Below are positions 1-6,922 of a stretch of 12,727 bases of DNA, one piece after another. The notes below the pieces were generated by a model, which had not been told where the DNA came from, made no database searches, and saw only the letters and a program-made list of their open reading frames with translations. The stretch comes from Proteobacteria bacterium UBA1278 (lineage in GTDB: Bacteria; Pseudomonadota; Gammaproteobacteria; Comchoanobacterales; Comchoanobacteraceae). A program made the translations under genes and the position numbers. The stretch's first letter is position 1, and each line of letters starts with the position of its first letter. The stretch lies in the NCBI GenBank assembly GCA_002308435.1, contig DBUY01000036.1, positions 931 to 13,657 on the forward strand, read 5' to 3'.

Positions 1-24
1 TCATTGACCTCATTGACCTCATTG
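1..24. repeat. 9-bp tandem repeat at the window edge
   Basis: The unit TCATTGACC is repeated about 2.7 times from base 1. It is in frame with the minus-strand gene and encodes Asn-Glu-Val repeats. It may continue to the left of the window. An in-frame 9-bp repeat can change copy number without breaking the gene. Confidence 0.7.
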
Positions 25-1031
25 TTGTCACATTTTCCGTTGATATTCTCGCCTACGCTCATCCCTTCGCTTATGCTGCTATGAGCATCCTCTAATGCGA
101 GATCATCAAACAAACTTTCTAATTTTTTCACTGATTCGACGGTTATTACATCTTGTCTGGATTCTAGCCAGTTATTATAAGTCTGTCGGATAATTGGGTC
201 ATCTGCACCCTTGAACTCATGGATCCAATCTCCTACAGAGCTGAGGATATTGTTGACAATTTCCTTATTTTCAGGTTCAAGAGGCACTAGTCTTGACCAG
301 ATATTTAACCAGTCTGATGCTGCGTACTTTATAAATAAGATTTCATGGTATATTTTGCGCGCTTCTGTCTTTGACAAATTTTTATTATTTGATTTATCAT
401 AGCGCCAAACCAGTAATAGGTTACTATCGAGCTGCCGGTAGAACTTAATGACTTCTTCTATTATTTGTATGGCTTTTTTCCGATGGTCTTTATCTTTTAT
501 TAACTCATTCGTCACTGATTCAGAGAATGCAGTGCCCATCACCGTATTACTTTTGGGTGGCACTTTGACATTTTTGCGAATAGCCCGTTCATAATATTCA
601 TAGTTCTTAAACAAGATTCTGGATAGCTTTACCCAAAGATCACGTCCTCCTGTCTGATTTCTGACCATTTGCCACTCTAGCATACCAGCTCTCTCAAGAT
701 AGTGCTCGATGTCGTCTAGCTGATTTGCATCTGCGCGAGCGCATTTCACACTGGATCCTGGCGCTTCTTTGTATTTTCCAGGAGAGTCTATGAAACCACC
801 CGAGCTCGTGGATGGCTTCACTGTCTCCATGACATCAGGGCCAGGTTTACCACCAACAGGGTACGCTGGGCTGGTTAATTGATGTGATGCGACTGGACTA
901 ACGCATTCTTCGCTGGGGAATACTGACTTCATAATTATCATAAAATTTTTATCTGCAGCGATTATATTCCAGACTAAAGATATGATAATTATCAATTTAT
1001 TATAAATTGTAATTTGTGCCGTTGTTGTCAC
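1..1031 (-). CDS. Hypothetical protein, C-terminus beyond the left edge
   Basis: An open frame of about 343 codons reads leftward with no stop before the window edge. I placed the start at a GTG (1029-1031) because AGGA lies 7 nt upstream (1039-1042). This start adds a hydrophobic stretch at residues 13-26 (LIIIISLVWNIIAA) after a Lys, resembling a signal peptide or anchor. Later ATGs at 941 and 932 lack a ribosome-binding site and would remove it. The region after the anchor is Pro/Ser/Gly-rich (about residues 40-80). It is followed by a mostly helical, charged and Trp-rich part containing a Lys/Glu-rich helix. The visible end is acidic and finishes in Asn-Glu-Val repeats. I recognise no domain. 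In a bacterium with Dot/Icm secretion it could be an effector or a surface protein, but the C-terminal translocation signal is outside the window, so this is speculation. The reading frame itself is well supported; the start is less certain. Confidence 0.66.
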   Translation of the reverse strand, partial: MTTTAQITIYNKLIIIISLVWNIIAADKNFMIIMKSVFPSEECVSPVASHQLTSPAYPVGGKPGPDVMETVKPSTSSGGFIDSPGKYKEAPGSSVKCARADANQLDDIEHYLERAGMLEWQMVRNQTGGRDLWVKLSRILFKNYEYYERAIRKNVKVPPKSNTVMGTAFSESVTNELIKDKDHRKKAIQIIEEVIKFYRQLDSNLLLVWRYDKSNNKNLSKTEARKIYHEILFIKYAASDWLNIWSRLVPLEPENKEIVNNILSSVGDWIHEFKGADDPIIRQTYNNWLESRQDVITVESVKKLESLFDDLALEDAHSSISEGMSVGENINGKCDNNEVNEVN

Positions 1032-1081
1032 TATTCCATCCTGCAAATTGGGTCGGATTAAGACAAATAGTCTATCTCAGG

Positions 1082-1093
1082 GGCATACGTGCC
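1082..1093. promoter_or_regulatory. Small hairpin in the divergent spacer
   Basis: GGCA-TACG-TGCC could form a 4-bp stem with a UACG (UNCG-class) tetraloop. It lies just upstream of a GGAG ribosome-binding site (1101-1104) in the 80-bp space between two divergent genes. A second short inverted repeat (AGAC at 1061-1064, GTCT at 1070-1073) lies beside it. Either could be an operator or a leader hairpin. Both stems are short and may be chance. Confidence 0.25.
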
Positions 1094-1111
1094 TCACGGC
1101 GGAGCATAGAA

Positions 1112-1177
1112 ATGTCTATTTCTAAGGATCTTTTGATCACTTTTGATCATTGTAAATTCTTGCAGAAAACTCGATAA
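1112..1177 (+). other. Short ORF with strong RBS, possible displaced gene start
   Basis: An ATG at 1112 with GGAG 7 nt upstream opens a 21-codon frame that stops at TAA 1175-1177. It overlaps the first codons of the membrane-protein frame, which itself has only a TTG start with poor signals. Removing one A from the AAAA run at 1165-1168 would join this well-initiated ATG to the membrane-protein frame, reading through LQKLDNCGILHRI. The short ORF may therefore be the true N-terminus of that gene, split by a frameshift or a sequencing error. Alternatively it could be a translated leader peptide. Confidence 0.45.
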
Positions 1178-1739
1178 TTGTGGTATCTTGCACAGAATCA
1201 CACTGGATGTTCATTTGAATAATATTAGACTTAATCGGCCTTCCGCCGTTGACCACGTTATTGCTGCAACAACAGCATGCTACCTAGTGCCTGGGGTCCC
1301 CTCTTTTGTGGGGCTGCTTTATGCAGTGGCCAGTCAAGACATGATACGCTTCATTGTGTTGCTCTATGGATCATCATTTTTGGGGCTATCCATACTGCTT
1401 TTTTGCTTTTATCACGGCAAGATTTGGGCTTTTCGTCGGTTACGCATGCTGTTTTCGTTGTCAATACTCTCTATGGTGATCTCCATGCTCATCGCGCCGA
1501 ATCGCATATTGATGTTAAACTGGAGTGGCCTGTGTAATGTACTCACCTTCTCGGGCATCCTGTTTTCGTATCTACAACTTAAACGTGACGAGGTAGCTCG
1601 CTATTTCCTAATGTGTCGATACGAAAAACTGTTTCGTTTTGTTTCGGCGCTCAATATTCATCAGCCATCGACTGTCAGGAGATCAACACCATCCTGCATC
1701 GAAAATCACCTAGTAGAAACTGCCACTAATCCGTTGTAA
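1143..1739 (+). CDS. Four-helix integral membrane protein, unknown function
   Basis: The 198-codon frame encodes a small polytopic membrane protein. Hydrophobic segments are visible at about residues 38-62, 68-92, 99-117 and 124-146. They are joined by short loops, with a basic loop FRRLR at about residues 96-100 and a basic Lys-Arg-containing segment after the last helix. The last 50 residues are hydrophilic. I recognise no family. The listed start is TTG with no good Shine-Dalgarno sequence; another TTG codon further in (LNNIRLN) is possible. The better initiation signal is the ATG at 1112 in another frame, one base out of register, so the gene may be frameshifted near 1165. It ends 61 bp before the first nucleotide carrier, but a separate promoter in that gap suggests the two need not be co-transcribed. 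Confidence 0.6.
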   Translation: MIIVNSCRKLDNCGILHRITLDVHLNNIRLNRPSAVDHVIAATTACYLVPGVPSFVGLLYAVASQDMIRFIVLLYGSSFLGLSILLFCFYHGKIWAFRRLRMLFSLSILSMVISMLIAPNRILMLNWSGLCNVLTFSGILFSYLQLKRDEVARYFLMCRYEKLFRFVSALNIHQPSTVRRSTPSCIENHLVETATNPL

Positions 1740-1743
1740 AGCA

Positions 1744-1773
1744 TTTACTTATCGGTGGTTTTTGTGTTATAAT
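1744..1773 (+). promoter_or_regulatory. Sigma70-like promoter for the nucleotide carrier gene
   Basis: A perfect -10 box TATAAT (1768-1773) is preceded by TTTACT (1744-1749) at 18 bp, or TTACTT (1745-1750) at 17 bp. Either is a fair match to TTGACA. Transcription would start near 1780, leaving about 20 nt before the ATG at 1801 or about 40 nt before the ATG at 1822. Confidence 0.6.
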
Positions 1774-1800
1774 GTCAAAAGCATTGATAATAAGCCATAG

Positions 1801-3291
1801 ATGTTCAGTATCGGAAACGTCATGAAGCAAAGAAAAACCCTCGCGATGGGACTCCTTGTGATGTTGACGGTTATTGGCTACAACATCATGCGCGGGATGA
1901 AGAAAGCAATCATGCTCTCCCTCCCTTCTGCAGGCGCTGCCTACATCCCCTTTGTTAAGACTATGCTGGTCATGCCGCTCTCGATCATTATTGGCGCCTT
2001 GTACCTAATAATTCGCCATCGACATGGCATTGTTACAGCCTATCACACGATTACACTTGCTTTCCTAGCGTATTTCATATTGTTCACTTTCGTTCTGCTC
2101 CCAGGTATTGCACACGTTACTCCTGACCCGACCTGGATCGCCTCTATTCAACACAACTACCCACATTTTAAGTTTTTAGTTGGCTTACTGTCTAACTGGC
2201 CCATTGCGATTTACTATGTGGCCGCTGAACTTTGGGGCACTTACTCGCTGGTTGTGCTCTTTTGGCAAATTGCCAATGAACTTTACAGCCCGCAGGAAGC
2301 CACTGATACCTATCCCTTCTTTATTTTTGTGAGCAGCATCAGCATTATCATTGCCTCATATGCGCTACAACTCTTAAGTGCCTCTGAGAGCCCCCTTGTC
2401 AGTTGTACGATCACAATGTCATTACTGAGTGCTGGTATGATTACCATTGTTAACTCGCTGAGTGCGCAGCATGACTTCTCGCAAACAAGACATGCTGACT
2501 CTACGCCAAAGAAAAAGAAGATTTCATTGGCGGATAGCGTTAGACTCACCTTAACTTCTCCGCATGTGTTGTATATTGGCGTTTGCGTGTTTAGCTTTGG
2601 GATGCTGGTTAATTTCTTCGAATTGAGCCTAGACCATAAACTCGCTGAATACTATTCTGATACTAAACTTCTTCTTGAGTTTCAAAGCTGGTTCACTCGA
2701 ACTAAAGGCCTACTGTGTATTGCAGCTAATTTTATTAACGCAATGCTATTGCGTAGAATAGGTTGGTTCGGAGTTGCCATGATCACTCCGTGTATTTGTA
2801 TTTTGTCAGCAAACCTGTTTTTATTTTCAGCCTATCATGTTGACCTGATTCAGCAAGTCTTGCAACTATCCTCTGCTGAAGAGCTGATTCTGTTAACTGG
2901 CTGCATTCTACTTGTGATCACCTATGCCTGTAAATACTCATTCTTTGATACCACTAAAGAGCTTGCATTCACTCCATTGCCAGACTCGGTGAAAGCAAGT
3001 GCAAAAGCAGTTGCCGACGGTATATGTGGTCGTGCTGGGAAATCGGGAAGCTCATTTGTGCAAGCCTCTCTCATCACAATGACTGCGGCACAGTCCATTC
3101 CAGATATCATTCCGTATCTGCTGTATTTTGGGGTGTTTTTGTCTGTATTTTGGCTATGGTCCATGACACGACTCAACAACAGCTACATCGAGAAGATGCA
3201 AGCACTTGGGCCAGGCCAAGATCAAGCTGCAACACAACAAGCTAGTACTGTGTCTGAGCCAACACAACAACCCACCGCAGCCTCTACATAA
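1801..3291 (+). CDS. ATP/ADP translocase (NTT/Tlc family nucleotide carrier) 1
   Basis: The 496-residue protein has about 12 hydrophobic helices, matching the length and topology of the NTT/Tlc carriers of Rickettsia, Chlamydia and plastids. Family hallmarks are visible: AELWGTYSLVVLFWQIANE (about residues 142-160, with the conserved Glu after Ala), KYSFFDTTKE (378-387), and DGICGRAGKSG (406-416). These carriers sit in the inner membrane and exchange host ATP for ADP, or import other nucleotides or NAD. The exact substrate cannot be read from sequence alone. The tail after about residue 460 is hydrophilic and rich in Gln, Thr and Ala, unlike the core. The ATG at 1801 has no ribosome-binding site; the ATG at 1822 has GGAA 5 nt upstream (1813-1816) and is a credible alternative that would lose seven residues. 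A second carrier gene follows after 135 bp. Family assignment is strong. Confidence 0.9.
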   Translation: MFSIGNVMKQRKTLAMGLLVMLTVIGYNIMRGMKKAIMLSLPSAGAAYIPFVKTMLVMPLSIIIGALYLIIRHRHGIVTAYHTITLAFLAYFILFTFVLLPGIAHVTPDPTWIASIQHNYPHFKFLVGLLSNWPIAIYYVAAELWGTYSLVVLFWQIANELYSPQEATDTYPFFIFVSSISIIIASYALQLLSASESPLVSCTITMSLLSAGMITIVNSLSAQHDFSQTRHADSTPKKKKISLADSVRLTLTSPHVLYIGVCVFSFGMLVNFFELSLDHKLAEYYSDTKLLLEFQSWFTRTKGLLCIAANFINAMLLRRIGWFGVAMITPCICILSANLFLFSAYHVDLIQQVLQLSSAEELILLTGCILLVITYACKYSFFDTTKELAFTPLPDSVKASAKAVADGICGRAGKSGSSFVQASLITMTAAQSIPDIIPYLLYFGVFLSVFWLWSMTRLNNSYIEKMQALGPGQDQAATQQASTVSEPTQQPTAAST

Positions 3292-3426
3292 ACCATATTG
3301 TCTCAAAATGTGCTGACGGTGGATGTATTCGTGTTGTTCATAAAACTCAGATAAATATTCAATGTGTCGTTGCACTAACCATCATGTCGTGATAGCTTTT
3401 TAGTATCTATTACTTAGTGATTTGTC

Positions 3427-4881
3427 TTGTTCAATCGTGGCTACTTCGCGCTAGCATACGAGAAAAAATTTCTCACACTCACACTACTCGCATTCTTTTC
3501 CATAATGTCCTTTCACACCGTGGTGGGTATGCGCGATGCGATTGTATACAGCATTGAAAACGGCGCAAGTATCGTACCGTTTGTCAGAACCTATATAACT
3601 CTCCCAACAACATTTCTTGTTGGCGCACTTTATCTTTCGCTGCAAAAACGCTTTGGAACGGCACTCACCTATTCGGTAGTGAACTGGGGGCTTGGCAGTT
3701 ATTTTATCCTCTACACACTCATTTTGATTCCCCATTATAGTGACTGGACTATATCTTCTGAATACGCGCAGACGCTTCGGTCAGCTTACCCCCATTTTCA
3801 GCATATTATAAACCTCATAGCGCATTGGCCTAGCGCGGTATTTCACGTCTGCGCAGAGGTATGGTCAGTGTATATATTCATTATTTTGTTCTGGCAAGTT
3901 GCCAACGAAGCGACAACAAAAGAAGAAGCTGAAAAATACTACCCAGTTGTTATATTTCTGATGAGCTTTGGAACAGCGATGGCTGCCTATCCGATTCATT
4001 ACATGTCAAAAGCAATGAATCCGGGCCTGGCTCTATTATCTATTATAGTGCCCATATCACTGACTTTGAGTTCGATCGTGTTCTATATCAATAGAAAATG
4101 GGCGCTTGACCAGCAAGTAGTCCCCCTCGATCATGCCCCCAAAGAGGAAAGTGTTTCACTCTTTTCTAGAATCCGGAAAGCGCTATCTCAAGGCATATCA
4201 GAGCGCGTGTTGTACGTTTCGCTATCAGTAATGATCTTCAATTTAATGATGAGCTTGTTTGATAGCTGCTTTTGGACGCGTGTTTCTGAGTCTGCCTCGG
4301 GTCAAAATGAAGTGTTAGCGTTTTATAGTCAATATACTTTTTATAAAGGGTGCGCAAGCCTTGTTGCTGGCATGGTTAACATCTATCTAATCAACCGTAT
4401 GGGATGGTATTTCGTCTTGCGTATTACCCCTATTGTCAGTGGACTGGCAATCAATACGATGCTGTTCTCCTATTTTCCCAACAATCCAATTCAACTGCCT
4501 GAAACATTAACACTCATGAATAGCACATATCAAATAACCCACCTCATCACTTGGGTGTTTGCAATTGGTCTACTCGGATCGTATGCGTGTAAATTTGCTT
4601 TTTTTGACCCTGCTAAGGAAATCATGATCAAGGAGATGTCATCAGAGGACCGGCGGGTTGCAAAAGTTTTTGCTGATGGGTTCAGTGGCCGCGCAGGAAA
4701 AATTACAGGCGGCGTACTGCAGTCATTACTGCTCAGCTTTACTGCCGCACAATCTGTTCTTGAGATTGCGCCGCTTATTTTTGTGGTTTCTATTGCTGCT
4801 AGCTTCATTTATATGTTGGCAATTTACCGTTTACGCCCGCGACAAGATGAGGCGCTCGATCCAGCACATGCCGTCGGATAA
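3427..4881 (+). CDS. ATP/ADP translocase (NTT/Tlc family nucleotide carrier) 2
   Basis: This 484-residue polytopic membrane protein is a diverged paralogue of the preceding carrier. It shares the motifs in the same order: AEVWSVYIFIILFWQVANE (about residues 143-161), CKFAFFDPAKE (388-398) and DGFSGRAGK (417-425). Differences include GKITGG in place of GKSGSS after the last motif, and no long Gln-rich tail. In other intracellular bacteria, paired NTTs often split the work, for example ATP/ADP exchange versus net nucleotide import; such a division here is inference. The start must be the TTG at 3427, because an in-frame TGA lies at 3418-3420 and the next ATG falls inside the first helix. No Shine-Dalgarno sequence is visible. 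The 135-bp gap before it shows no clear terminator or promoter, so co-transcription with carrier 1 is possible. Confidence 0.88.
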   Translation: MFNRGYFALAYEKKFLTLTLLAFFSIMSFHTVVGMRDAIVYSIENGASIVPFVRTYITLPTTFLVGALYLSLQKRFGTALTYSVVNWGLGSYFILYTLILIPHYSDWTISSEYAQTLRSAYPHFQHIINLIAHWPSAVFHVCAEVWSVYIFIILFWQVANEATTKEEAEKYYPVVIFLMSFGTAMAAYPIHYMSKAMNPGLALLSIIVPISLTLSSIVFYINRKWALDQQVVPLDHAPKEESVSLFSRIRKALSQGISERVLYVSLSVMIFNLMMSLFDSCFWTRVSESASGQNEVLAFYSQYTFYKGCASLVAGMVNIYLINRMGWYFVLRITPIVSGLAINTMLFSYFPNNPIQLPETLTLMNSTYQITHLITWVFAIGLLGSYACKFAFFDPAKEIMIKEMSSEDRRVAKVFADGFSGRAGKITGGVLQSLLLSFTAAQSVLEIAPLIFVVSIAASFIYMLAIYRLRPRQDEALDPAHAVG

Positions 4882-4911
4882 CAATTATATCCCCTTGATA
4901 TGTAACGTGAA

Positions 4912-4941
4912 TCACGATATCATGTATTATTATTATCGTGA
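4912..4941. promoter_or_regulatory. Inverted repeat overlapping the hydrolase start codon
   Basis: TCACGATA (4912-4919) and TATCGTGA (4934-4941) form a perfect 8-bp inverted repeat with a 14-nt AT-rich loop. The GTG start codon at 4938-4940 lies inside the right arm. The site could be a repressor operator, or an RNA hairpin that masks the start codon. Confidence 0.45.
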
Positions 4942-6008
4942 AAATTACTGTGACTATGGTAACAAGTGACTCATCTGGTAATGCCACCCGAACCGCAAAG
5001 CCTACCCTCAATAAAACACATCAAGCGTTGATGTATAAACTGCGACAGACTGGTAAACCTTTCGAGCCAGCATGGTGGCTTAGAAGTCCTCACTTGCAAA
5101 CACTGTGGCCCCATTATTTTAGGTCCGCAGCCAAGTTCCCGACTACTCATGAGCGTTTTGAGTTAATGGATGGTGACTTTATTGATGCGCATTGGGTGGG
5201 GTCAAAAACAGGACCCATCGTAATTGTCTTACATGGGCTCGAGGGCTCAATAAAATCGATTTATGCCAATGCAATGCTGAATGCCATCATTGAGCAGGGA
5301 TGGCGAGGCTTATTTCTTCACTTTCGAAACTGTAGCAATAGCATCAATCGGTCCGATGTCACCAATCATATTGGGGATACACTGGATATCATGAACATCA
5401 TTGGTATCATTCGCCATCGAGAACCCAATGTGCAACTTGCTTGTATTGGATTCTCATTTGGCGCTAATGTTCTACTAAAATTACTTGGACAAATGGGGGC
5501 TCGCTGCAAAATTCAAGCAGGTGTTTGTATTTCCCCCCCGTTCAAGCTTGATATTTGCTCGAACTTCAGCAAAGAAAGTACGATGTGTGGCCTTTATGAA
5601 CGACAGCTTGTTGGTTATATGAAGCGCTCCATTTACCGAAAATTTAAAAATCGCAGCGATCCCCCGATTGATATAGACGCAATGGGCCGTTGTCATACAT
5701 TCAGGAGTTTTGACTCTGTGGTCACAGCGCCACTACATGGATTCTCTAGTCTGGATGAATACTATAAAGACTCTAGCAGTTATTATTACTTATCAGGCGT
5801 GCGCACGCCTACACTGGTTTTGCATGCACTCGATGATCCACTTATACCGACGGATGCCACGCCTGAGTTATCTGAGTTCTCGCCCTACACGATTGCGGAA
5901 TATTTTTCGCACGGTGGTCATCTTGGCTTTGTTTCTGGTCAGCAGTTGGGCGTTCCTGAGTACTGGCTTGAAAATCGAGTCATGAACTTTCTCAAGAGCT
6001 TACTGTAG
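4938..6008 (+). CDS. YheT-type alpha/beta-hydrolase
   Basis: The 356-residue protein fits the YheT/EMB8 branch of the alpha/beta-hydrolase fold, typically 320-350 residues. The N-terminal family signature WWLRSPHLQTLWPHYFR is at about residues 46-62. The oxyanion-side motif VLHGLEGS is at 97-104, the nucleophile elbow GFSFGAN at 171-177 (Ser173), the acid in LHALDDPLIP (Asp299 or Asp300), and the catalytic His in SHGGHLGF (His328). The triad is therefore intact. The usual family segment HFRGCSGE appears as HFRNCSNS, a change in a normally Gly-rich loop. The substrate is unknown for most of the family; an esterase or lipase-like activity is the general expectation. Translation starts at a GTG with no ribosome-binding site; the ATG at 4956 is an alternative. 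The gene lies 56 bp after the second carrier and may be in the same transcript. Confidence 0.85.
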   Translation: MKITVTMVTSDSSGNATRTAKPTLNKTHQALMYKLRQTGKPFEPAWWLRSPHLQTLWPHYFRSAAKFPTTHERFELMDGDFIDAHWVGSKTGPIVIVLHGLEGSIKSIYANAMLNAIIEQGWRGLFLHFRNCSNSINRSDVTNHIGDTLDIMNIIGIIRHREPNVQLACIGFSFGANVLLKLLGQMGARCKIQAGVCISPPFKLDICSNFSKESTMCGLYERQLVGYMKRSIYRKFKNRSDPPIDIDAMGRCHTFRSFDSVVTAPLHGFSSLDEYYKDSSSYYYLSGVRTPTLVLHALDDPLIPTDATPELSEFSPYTIAEYFSHGGHLGFVSGQQLGVPEYWLENRVMNFLKSLL

Positions 6009-6048
6009 CTAACTTGCGTCACCATTTGAGAACTGCTATTTTACAAGT

Positions 6049-6468
6049 ATGTTAATGTATCTCTCGCGAGCACTAGTCATTTTTTCTCTCATGGTCAGTG
6101 CTTTATGCGCACAACCATCACTCTCTCAGCGCCGATTTTCAATTGCAAATGAGACTGATTTGTCGTTTTATTTATTGCCGAAGCCATTTGAGGGTGCTGA
6201 ATTCTCATCATTTAATCCTACTATTCTGCCTGGGCAAACAATTCAGACGACATTATCAACGTTTGATGGTATACGTAATGCCAATGGTGTGCTGGCTTTT
6301 CATCTGGACAACCATTATGTTTTTTCTTTAGTTGTCAAAGATGCGCTTGTCTCTGTTCATGGCTGTAAATCAAAGCCTGTTTTTTTCCATCCTGAAGAAT
6401 ATGTCTGTGCACTAGACGATCTTCCTACGGGTGAGAAACGACTACTGATCCAACGGCCAGGACAATGA
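6049..6468 (+). CDS. Small exported protein, unknown function (first of a coupled pair)
   Basis: The 139-residue product starts with a clear signal peptide: hydrophobic residues 8-20 after an Arg, with likely cleavage near Ala21. No proper lipobox surrounds Cys20. The mature part of about 118 residues alternates hydrophobic and polar residues, suggesting beta strands. It has two cysteines (106 and 120) that could form a disulphide in the periplasm. I recognise no family. The stop codon TGA overlaps the ATG of the next gene (ATGA, 6465-6468), so the two are probably translated together. A second ATG at 6055 is possible. No strong ribosome-binding site precedes either. It follows the hydrolase gene by 40 bp, on the same strand. 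Confidence 0.72.
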   Translation: MLMYLSRALVIFSLMVSALCAQPSLSQRRFSIANETDLSFYLLPKPFEGAEFSSFNPTILPGQTIQTTLSTFDGIRNANGVLAFHLDNHYVFSLVVKDALVSVHGCKSKPVFFHPEEYVCALDDLPTGEKRLLIQRPGQ

Positions 6469-6896
6469 CAAATTTCTTATACTGCCTCTTCGCTTGGCTT
6501 CCCTTGGTTGTATCCGCTGCTGTTTGCCCCAATCACTATCAACTACTCAGTGATGCAAAATATGACACGATTGTCTATACCGAAAGCCACGCTGAAATGT
6601 CATTTCAGGTCAAGTTCAATGGCGCTAAACGTCGACTGAGCTTTATATTACCTGCACGTCCCCCGTTTGCTCGGAATAAATCTGATGGCTATGTGAGTGA
6701 TACAAAAGCGTGGGACCGCGGTAATATCAATTGGGGGATGACTGAACGCTACAAGCTTGATTATGCTGATGTCTTACTCAATTATATTGCTTTTCGAAAT
6801 GCTTACGATCATTCCGGTCGTATTGATTGTTTGTATTTATCAATACTTGAAAACAATTACTTGTATGGCCATCTCTGGATTGATAAGCCTGATTAA
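6465..6896 (+). CDS. Small exported protein, unknown function (second of a coupled pair)
   Basis: The 143-residue product begins with a signal peptide (hydrophobic residues 4-19, likely cleavage after SAA at about residue 19). The mature protein has two cysteines (21 and 122), many Tyr and Trp residues, and a basic patch KRRLSF at 55-60. Its start overlaps the stop of the preceding gene by 4 nt, a classic translational-coupling arrangement, and both products are secreted and similar in size. They may form a periplasmic or outer-surface complex; that is inference. No family was recognised. It ends 26 bp from the end of the oppositely oriented icmB gene. Confidence 0.72.
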   Translation: MTNFLYCLFAWLPLVVSAAVCPNHYQLLSDAKYDTIVYTESHAEMSFQVKFNGAKRRLSFILPARPPFARNKSDGYVSDTKAWDRGNINWGMTERYKLDYADVLLNYIAFRNAYDHSGRIDCLYLSILENNYLYGHLWIDKPD

Positions 6897-6922
6897 ATGT
6901 ACGTGATTGGCACGGCTGTTCG

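Noticed and set aside
1131..1149. Direct repeat TTTTGATCA spaced 10 bp as an operator
   Set aside because: Lies within the putative coding start, is AT-rich, and has only two copies. Probably chance.
3292..3426. Separate promoter for the second nucleotide carrier
   Set aside because: TTGCAC (3370-3375) and TAGTAT (3401-3406) are poor matches with wrong spacing.
6897..6922. Bidirectional terminator between the convergent genes
   Set aside because: No GC-rich inverted repeat with flanking T-runs in these 26 bp.
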